Of a DNA stretch of 64,000 nucleotides, positions 56,083 to 64,000 are shown one piece after another. The notes under the pieces were generated by a model. It saw nothing but the letters and a program-made list of their open reading frames with translations. It ran no database searches and was not told the origin of the DNA. The stretch lies in contig JAKUCV010000418.1 of the NCBI GenBank assembly GCA_028386065.3, positions 92,075-156,074 on the forward strand. Direction: 5' to 3'. The translations under genes were made by a program, and so were the position numbers. The stretch's first letter is position 1. Every line of letters begins with the position of its first letter. Source of the DNA: Turnera subulata (Eukaryota > Streptophyta > Magnoliopsida > Malpighiales > Passifloraceae).

Positions 56083-57856
56083 TATAACAGCCCGGGTAAA
56101 AATTTTAGATTTTTACCGGACTGTAAAAGTAGTTATACAATGATTTACCTTTGAATTTAATCTTGGGTAATTAATTCAAGGTAAATCGAGCGTCGTTTTT
56201 CGTAACCGAGGCTTTTCCCGCGCTCGAGATTTTTCCGTGGATTTTTCGGGCCTAAGTTGGTATTTTTTCGGGTCCCGAAATCCTCAGAAAAATCACACCA
56301 GAAAATAACTAAGGGGGTATCAGTTATTTTCTGGTCCGGACCGGACTCGCTTCATAATGCAGACAAGCTGCATTATTGAAGTTCACACGCCGCACAGTAT
56401 TTTCACCGTTATAAAAAGAAAGCAGAGGAAGAAAGGAAGAGGAGAGGAAGAAAGGAGAGGAAAAAGAAAAAGAGAGGAAAAGAAAAAAAAGAGAGAAAGA
56501 AAAAAAAGAGAGAAAAAAAGAGAAGAAAAAAAACAGAGTAGAAGAAGAAGAAAAAAAAAAGAAAAAAAACAATACAGAAAATAGGTAAAAAAAAAAAGAA
56601 AATAGAAAGAAAAATAAAGAAAATAGGAAAAAGAAAGAAAAATGGAAAAAAAGAAACCGGTGAACAGTGTCACCACCTTCCTCCTTCCGATTACTGTGCA
56701 CGTCGAGGAGTTCCCCGCCGTTTCGTGCCTCACCGACGCCACCATCAGGTTCGTCGCGCCGTCGCCTTCTCAACGCCGCCCTCCCCGCTCCTTTCCGCCG
56801 CGAGACGCGCCGCCAGCTGCCGTTGACCCATCGTGCAACCCGCAGATCTCCCTCTCCGCGCCGCTGACGACGACACCGGCATTGCAGCCCCAGTTTTCCA
56901 CCGCCTGAGGAGTCGCCTCAGCCTCGCCGACCCCGCGCTAGCTTCTTCCTCGCGCTCGTCGCTCCTGTCGTGCCACAGTCGCTACAACCCGGAGGTGAGA
57001 CCCGAGTTTTGCAAAGATCCGTTTTGTGTAGACAGGTCGCACAGTTCTTGGGTTTTCAATTGTGGACTTATGTGTGGGTTGGGCCGAATGGGTGTTGGGC
57101 CAGGCTGGGCGTGGGCCTGCTGCCTTGGTCTGGGCTGCACTGTTCATGGCCCAGTCCAATTTATTTTTTTTTTAAAAAATAAAATAGATATATATGTATT
57201 TATTTATTACTCTAGTATTTAATTTTAAAAAAAAACGTATATACACTTTGGGAAAATTATGATCAAATTAATTCTGGTATTTTGGGGAAATATAAATATA
57301 TATACATAGATAAATAATTAAGTTATGTTTTGGAAAAACTAATACTATTTAGAAAAATATATATATGTACTTTAAAAAGTAAAGGTAATTATATTTTGTG
57401 TTGGAAAATATTGTTACATATATATTTAGAAAAAGATAAATACTATATATATTTTCTAGAAATTATAAATACGTTATTATTTTTCTGGGAAATTATGGTG
57501 ACTATATTTTGGGAAAAGTATAATTAATTTATGAATATTTTTTAAAAGAGTTTTAATTAAAGTGTGGTACCGAAATTATGTCCGGATATACGTACGGTAT
57601 AATATTTTCGGTAAAAGATGATAATAAAGGATATGAACCGGGATGGGTTATTTTGCAGTTTTGGCATCATAGCATACCGATTATGTGCATTTATGTGTAT
57701 ATATTGTTTTGTTGTATAGGTTCGGATATCGAGCAGTTTTCCGAGGAGCCGGCCTTGGACCGGTCATTGTCTCCGGAGTTGAGTAATCGGCCAAGGTGAG
57801 GATGGATTTCCTTCAATATGTGCATGTATTTCTCGGTTATTGTGTTGTTAATTATT
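56083..57856 (+). repeat. 3' LTR of the long-LTR element (interrupted)
   Basis: Begins TATAACAGCCCGGG (TG mutated to TA) right after the polypurine tract. TATAAAAAG near 56410, polypurine leader to about 56655, GC-rich leader, donor GGAG|GTGAGACC near 56995, AT-rich body. At 57856 it is broken by the Tekay element. The rest of the LTR should follow that element outside the window. Confidence 0.85.
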
Positions 57857-59649
57857 GCTGTCACGCCCCGTCAAACGCGACCGGCCAGGCACCAGAGCCA
57901 GCCACCTGCCAGCACAGGGCACCCTAAGGCCTTAGAAAAACCATAGGCAGAAGTTAGCCAGACGGGCAGCAATAACTACCGCGCAACAATTATCAAACAG
58001 GTATCACATTATAAAGAACCATCGAGTACACGCTAACATTCAGCTTATATTTACATAGATTATGTACAATAAGTCGGGGCACTACTAACATCAGTTTTTA
58101 GCCAACCCACACAAGTATTTATGCACTAAGAGAGTCCAAGTCTGGCTATGTACCCATCGCTACAAGACACGCCTCTCGAACCTGCCCACACCAGCTGCTC
58201 GAGCTCACCTAGCCCTGAAACATGGGTGTGGAAAGAATGGGGGGGTGAGTCCACGGCTCAATAAGCAGGTGACATACAAGGCATTAGCAAAGATACAAAC
58301 AAGCGGCAAATTTACATCCAACAACCAACATCTCAATCACCGTGATCAGCCCACGGGTAAGCTATCGTGGAGTTGTACTTAGCCTACCTGCGGGTCTGGT
58401 AGCCTTGCCAACAGGTGTTACTTCTTAGCCTACAGCCCCACGTACGAGGCATATCAGTTTGGCTACCACCACCACACACGGCGCCAAGCACAACACCACC
58501 ATCATCTCAATTGACCAAGCAGCCTAGGAGCACTGCATGGTCCAACATCTCAACATCTCATACCATCTCATGTAATGTCATGATGCAAATGGAATGCATG
58601 GAATGCATAGCCCGAATATCGGACTCATCTCAAGCCAAGGCATTATCAACATCTCAATTGCACCATAGGTGCCATCTCAATAGGAAATTGGATCATCCAC
58701 CAAGCCAATAAGCATCACAGCCATCACACAAGTATGCAACCAAACTTACCCAAAATTAGACCTCACTAGGTCCTTCACCCTCCTTTGATGCACCTTGAGC
58801 TTTAGCTCCTGCCCACACATAAAATCACATTAGCATCAAGTATAACAGCACTTGGGCTACAAAGCATCAATTAAGAAACATTCACATAATAGTGCTTAGT
58901 CCCTCAGTGTACCATTTGGCTCGCCAGTAGGCCAGCCAGGGGACCAAGGGTACACCTTCTGGGCCACTAGGTCACCCACGGTGCCTATGGTGCGATTGGT
59001 GCACCAATTGGCCTCCCACAAGCCAATTGCGCGCAATACATTCAGCTAACACCCCCACACAACCAACAACCTTCACACAATTTAAACTCATAGAATCCCA
59101 ACTTTAGACTTCCCACAAAACCGAGTTGGTGCGCTGTCCAAGCCTACAGCACACCTAGCTAACCATTTGGCACCCAAACAGACCAGATTCCCAACCCAGC
59201 TCACTTACCACTTCCTTTGTATGCAAGAGTCTTGAGAAAACCTTGAGAATGGTTGAGTCCTTCTCTCCTGGGTTTCTCTCACGATTTTGGCACAAATGAG
59301 GGGTGAGGTGCTTGGTTGGGGCTGATAAGGCTAAGGCAAGCAGGTGACTCAGCAGCCACTTGCTGCCTCTTGCCCACCTTCTGCCACCAAGCCCAAGCAG
59401 CTCCCCACCTCTTGCTTCCCTTCTGCCATCAGTCTAGCACCTCTCCACCTCAAGCTTTCTTTCTACCAACAAGACCATGCCATCTTGCCCCCTACTTAGT
59501 GCATACTTAGCACACCCTAATCTGTGATTAAGGCTAATCACACACTAATTAATCCATCCGAGCCAATTAGTGCCAAAGGGTTGCCTACCGAAACCTACAC
59601 CCGTCCCTCATCAAGTAAACACTTGGGGCATGTTATACAGGTTATTACA
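57857..59649 (-). repeat. 3' LTR of the Tekay-type element (1,793 bp)
   Basis: TGTCACGCCCCG at the left and GGTTATTACA at the right (plus strand), i.e. TG...CA in either orientation, following the polypurine tract of the minus-strand element. Confidence 0.9.
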
Positions 59650-62600
59650 TCACCTCCCCCTTATATAAAATTCGTCCACGAATTTACCTGAAAATAAGTG
59701 CGGGTACTTGTCCAGCATCTCTTTTTCGGATTCCCAGGTAACCTCCTGTCCTGAGGCATCTTTCCACAAAACCTTCACAGAAGTGACTTCCTTATTACGG
59801 AGTCTACGTGCTTGCCTGTCTACTATCATGATTGGCTGTGCTTTATATGTTAGTTCTTCCCCCAATTGAATATCTTGTGGTTCAAGGACATGTGTGGGAT
59901 CCGACAAATATTTTCTTAACATCGAGACGTGAAACACTGGGTGAATTTGCGACATTTTCGGTGGCAATGCAAGACGATATGCCACTGGTCCAATCTTCTC
60001 AAGTACCTCAAAAGGACCCAAATATCGGGGACTTAATTTCCCTTTTCTCCCGAACCGTAGCACTCCTCTTGTGGGTGAAATTTTAAGGAAAACCATATCC
60101 CCAACTGAGAACTCTAAGTCCCGTCTTCTATTATCTGCATAGGACTTCTGTCTGCTCTGGGCTGCAGCTAGATTTTCACGGGCTATTTTCACCTTTTCGG
60201 CTGTCAGTTCAACAACTTCCGGCCCTAATAATTTTCTGACCCCAACTTCATCCCAACAGATCGGTGTTCGACACCTACGACCATACAACACCTCATATGG
60301 AGCCATACCAATACTAGACTGGTAGCTATTATTATAGGCAAATTCAACCAAAGACAGGTACTTACTCCAACTATCCCCATAACTCAGTACGCAAGCTCGC
60401 AACATATCCTCCAGAATTTGTATCACCCGTTCACTTTGCCCATCTGTTTGAGGGTGGAATGCCGTACTCAAATCAAGTTGAGTTCCCATAGCTTCCTGGA
60501 AGCTTCGCCAAAATCTTGATGTGAATTGCGGACCTCGATCAGAAACTATCGATGCCGGCACACCATGTAATCTCACAACTTCATCAATATAAATTTGAGC
60601 TAGTTTGGCAAAATTATAAGTAGTTTTCACTGGCAAAAAGTGAGCAGATTTACTTAATCTATCAACTATCACCCAAATGGAATCAAATCCACCAGCAGTG
60701 CGGGGCAATCCACTAACAAAATCCATAGCAACTCTTTCCCACTTCCATTCTGGGACAGACAAGGGCTGAAGCAACCCTGGTGGTTTTTGATGCTCACCCT
60801 TTACTTGTTGGCATATCAAACATTTAGCAACATAATCTGCCACATCCCGCTTCATATTATTCCACCAATAATGTGTTTTCAAATCATGATACATCTTGGT
60901 GGAACCCGGGTGTAGTGTATATCGAGTTAGATGTGCTTCTTTCAAAAGTTTGCTACGAAGATTACCAACATCAGGAACATACATCCTTGTGCCCAACTTT
61001 AGGATACCATCATCTGATACCACAAATCCAGCCAGTTCCCCCCGGCTTGCCTTTTCCTTCCACGACTTGGTTTCAGCATCGTCATCCTGAGCTTTTGCTA
61101 TCTCTTCATTTAAAATGGGGCGCACCTGGTAGTAAGCTAATAATGCCCCCGATTCAGCAACCGAGTAACGCAATCCTTGATCCAACAATTCATGCCAAGC
61201 CCCAACTGCAAACCTTTTGACCACACCGAAATGTGCTAAGCTACCAACAGATTTTCGACTTAGTGCATCTGCTACAACATTAGCTTTACCGGGATGGTAT
61301 TTGATGATACAATCATAATCTTTCAACAACTCAACCCATCTCCGTTGCCTCAAGTTCAGATCCCGCTGCTCCATTATATACTTCAGACTTTTATGATCTG
61401 TGTAAATTTCACAAGGCTCCCCATACAAATAATGCCTCTAGATTTTCAAAGCAAACACCACTGCTGCCATCTCAAGATCGTGCACCGGGTAATTCTCCTC
61501 ATTCTTTTTTAGTTTCCGGGACGCATAGGCAATCACCTTGCCATCCTGCATCAAAACACAACCCAAACCAGTCCTTGATGCATCACAATACACGGTATAC
61601 ACACCATTCTCTTTTGGCAATGCAAGTATTGGTGCAGTGGTTAACCTATGTTTCAGCTCCTGGAAGCTAGCCTCACAAGTATTAGACCACACGAACTGTT
61701 TCTTCTTTTGGGTCAACCCACACAATGGTGCAGCAATGGAGGAAAAGCCCTCAACAAAACGACGGTAATAGCCTGCCAACCCAAGAAAACTCTGTACTTC
61801 AGTTACATTGGTCGGCCTCGGCCACTTCACAATTGCCTCCACCTTCTGCGGGTCTACTTCAATACCCTTAGCTGATATTACATGGCCTAGAAATGATACT
61901 CTTTCTAACCAGAACTCGCACTTGGAAAATTTTGCAAACAATTTTTCTTTCCGTAGAATCTGCAACACGATTCCCAAATGTTCTTCATGCTCCTCTTTAG
62001 TTTTAGAGTACAGCAACACATCATTAATAAAAACAATTACAAACTTGTCAAGGTATTGCTTGAACACCCGATTCATCAAGTCCATAAACGCTGCAGGTGC
62101 ATTCGTAAGTCCGAATGGCATTACCAAAAACTCATAGTGTCCATACCTTGTCCGGAAAGCTGTTATCCGCACATCCTCCTCCTTAATCCTCAACTGATGG
62201 TAACCTGACCTCAAATCAATTTTTGAAAAGTACTTTGCCCCCTGCAATTGATCAAATAAATCATCGATGCGGGGCAATGGATACTTATTCCGCACTGTCA
62301 GCTTATTCAATTGTCGATAATCTACACACATTCTCATCGAGCCATCTTTCTTTTTAACAAACAGAACTGGAGCTCCCCACGGGGACACACTAGGCCTTAT
62401 AAATCCCTTGTCTAACAAATCTTGTAACTGAGTTTTCAACTCTTTCAATTCCGTAGGGGCCATTCGATAGGGTGTAATTGACACAGGTTCTGCCCCAGAC
62501 TCAAGTTCAATGCCAAACTTAATCTCACGTTCTGGTGGTAATCCCGGCAAATCATCGGGGAAAACATCAAGGAACTCATTGACAACAGGAACTTGATCAA

Positions 62601-64000
62601 TTGAAATTTTTGGCTCATCTACACTTTGGACTGACGCCAAATACAAACAATCGGTTTTCCGAGCCGCCCGAGTTGCTTTCACCGCAGAGATCAATTGAAG
62701 TTGAGGAGAAACAAACTTCCCTTGAAAAATAAATTCTGCCTCCCCAGTAGGCTGGAACTTCACCCTTTTACTTGCACAATCCACACGGGCACCGTACCGG
62801 GACAACCAATCCATGCCCAAGATTACGTCAAAATCAGCCATTGGCAGCAATAACAAATCCGTCGGCAAGTGATGGTCCATCACACAAATATCACACCCCC
62901 GATACATTTTATCCACATAGACACGCTCATCAAGAGGCGTGTACACAACCAACGGACTTCCGAGACTAATAGGTATCTCCTTAAAGTACTTAGCAAAATG
63001 AGAATTAACAAAGGAGTGCGTACACCCCGTATCAATTAAACACAATGTAGGGCACAAATTAACTTTCAATATACCTGTCATAACAGTGTTAGAGGCTTTT
63101 GCATCCTCCTGAGTCAAGCAAAATACTCTAGCCTGTCCCTGGCCAGGTTGATAGCTGCTGCCTCTACTTGCAGCTCCTCGACTAGTACTTCCCCTGCCTC
63201 GGAAGGAAGACTGGCTATCTGTCCGCTGTGACCTTGGTGGTGGTGATGCTACACTGGACGCTATAGATGATTGTCCAACAGAACACTCCTTGGCTATATG
63301 CCCAGCCTGCCCACATATGTAACACAAATTTTGTCCCACCGGGCATTCCCGTGACATGTGTCCAAACTTGCCACACCTGAAGCATAAACTGTTGGGCCTC
63401 ATTTGTATACTTTGAGTACCCTGAGATTGGCTAGTTACAGGTTTCATCGAACTCCCCCCAAAGCTTGGGACACCATAACTAGGACTACCCCTGAAACGAG
63501 CCCTAGATTGGTTAACCCACAATCCTGTCTTCCCACGCCCACGAAATTGGCTTGTACCAGCAGTAAAACTCTGTTGGTTTTGGGTGTTATCTTGCCTCAT
63601 TCTCTTGACACTTGCTTCACTTCTTTCGGCTTGAGTTTTCATCTCAATTGCCCGAGCTTTGTCTACTGCTTCAGCATAAGAGCTAAATGGTATAGCCACT
63701 AATGAGTTATAAATATAACCCTTCAGTCCTCCAATAAATCTTTTAATCTTCCTCCACTGATCTGGAATCAAATGCAAGGCATATTTGGACAGGTTTGTAA
63801 ACTTGGACTCATACTCTCCCACTGTTAAGTCCCCTTGCCTTAGGAGTTCAAATTCTGCCGCTTTTTGATCCCTAACACTCTCAGGCAAGAATCGTTCAAG
63901 AAACGCAGCACGGAACTCAGTCCAGGTCCACGGGACAGCATCAAGCATCCTCTCCCTCATTTTGGCATCATACCAATTATTAGCTTCATCACCCTTTAGC
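59650..64000 (-). pseudogene. Tekay gag-pol polyprotein, one frame, one stop codon, RT active-site change
   Basis: One continuous frame from the window edge to TGA at 59650-59652, which abuts the LTR. It is broken only by TAG at 61438-61440, where related elements have Trp before R-H-Y-L-Y-G. Order: gag ([20 protein letters not shown]), two zinc knuckles ([28 protein letters not shown]), aspartic protease ([10 protein letters not shown]), and reverse transcriptase ([42 protein letters not shown]). The RT catalytic block then reads [13 protein letters not shown], where the family has F-I-D-D: the first Asp is Asn (codon 62023-62025). RNase H ([11 protein letters not shown], Asp of YTDHKSLKY) and integrase ([15 protein letters not shown]; catalytic D at MDFVSG, D at VSDRGPQF, E at [12 protein letters not shown]) follow. 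A C-terminal chromodomain ends it ([19 protein letters not shown]). Gag is incomplete at the right edge. It is catalytically dead as it stands, though otherwise near intact. Confidence 0.92.

Larger units (their letters stand above)
43825..57856 (+). mobile_element. Composite long-LTR, gag-pol-less (LARD-like) element with nested relatives
   Basis: Outer element: 5' LTR in two parts (43825-44902 and 52531-53705), separated by a rearranged block of related elements (44914-52530). Then a 3-bp spacer, the primer-binding site at 53709, a 2.4-kb interior (53706-56082), a polypurine tract AAAGGTGGGTAGAC (56069-56082), and a 3' LTR from 56083 cut off at 57856 by the Tekay element. The two LTRs agree through TATA, polypurine leader, GC-rich leader and donor CGGAG|GTGAGACC (near 44740 and 56995). 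About 480 bp of the 5' LTR (equivalent to 57148-57630) is missing at the insertion. No gag, protease, RT or integrase is seen; the only ORFs in the interior are antisense. Confidence 0.8.
57857..64000 (-). mobile_element. Ty3/Gypsy chromovirus, Tekay type (partial, right end outside window)
   Basis: Inserted within the 3' LTR of the long-LTR element. On the minus strand: gag-pol running in from the right edge to 59650, a polypurine tract AAGGGGGAGGTGA, then the 3' LTR (57857-59649), which starts TGTAATAACC and ends GCGTGACA. The left flank ATTGC (57852-57856) is the expected target-duplication sequence to look for outside the window. Chromodomain and domain order place it with Tekay (Del) elements. 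Confidence 0.92.

Noticed and set aside
57857..64000. Plus-strand ORFs across the Tekay element
   Set aside because: Shadows of the minus-strand gag-pol frame; no independent support.

Overview
This is a nuclear window from a flowering plant, almost certainly a eudicot. The evidence is intron-bearing genes of plant-specific families (SAUR, BAHD acyltransferase, plant-type DEK, exocyst SEC15) in a TE-rich background of Copia, Ty3/Gypsy, TRIM and MITE-like elements and non-LTR remnants. The species cannot be named from sequence alone. One base (26516) is ambiguous.

Layout. 1-3.5 kb: the 3' end of an exocyst SEC15-like gene (+), then an intact seven-exon 60S ribosomal protein L7a gene (-) with a classic ribosomal-protein promoter. 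4.4-13.2 kb: TE territory. A degenerate RNase H remnant is split by a complete but non-autonomous Copia element (4717-10030, TSD CTCTT). Next come a LINE reverse-transcriptase fragment and a second gag-only Copia element (10948-13151). 14.6-25.8 kb: the genic core, with an 11-exon DEK chromatin-protein gene (+), a two-exon BAHD acyltransferase of the aliphatic-suberin feruloyl transferase clade (+), and an intronless SAUR gene (-). 28.6-32.1 kb: a decayed cluster with two partial copies of the splicing factor YJU2/CWC16, a TRIM-like element, and an exon-by-exon recognisable pseudogene of an 11-beta-hydroxysteroid dehydrogenase-like SDR (steroleosin type).

33.9-57.9 kb is dominated by one family of very long-LTR elements. 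It holds two solo LTRs with perfect 5-bp TSDs, two partial LTRs, and a composite element. In the composite, the 5' LTR is split by a rearranged LTR-internal-LTR array, and the internal region has no gag-pol but two ORFs on the antisense strand, each with a TATA box. 57.9-64 kb: a nearly intact Tekay-type chromovirus (-), disabled by a stop codon in RNase H and a changed reverse-transcriptase active-site Asp.

The most unusual signals are: (1) ten pairs of a 12-bp palindrome in the U3 of the first Copia LTR, with 21-bp spacing inside pairs and about 74 bp between pairs, ending about 95 bp upstream of the TATA box; (2) arrays of tiny hairpins with compensating stem changes in the long LTR family; (3) three hairpins between the antisense-ORF promoter and the polypurine tract, one with a compensatory base pair change; (4) the antisense ORFs themselves, one ending in a LINE-endonuclease-like segment; and (5) the same non-standard primer-binding site in four unrelated element families. 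The single-copy genes show no operon-like cooperation; each is an independent housekeeping or plant-specialised gene. Splice sites were called by eye from GT/AG signals and protein continuity.
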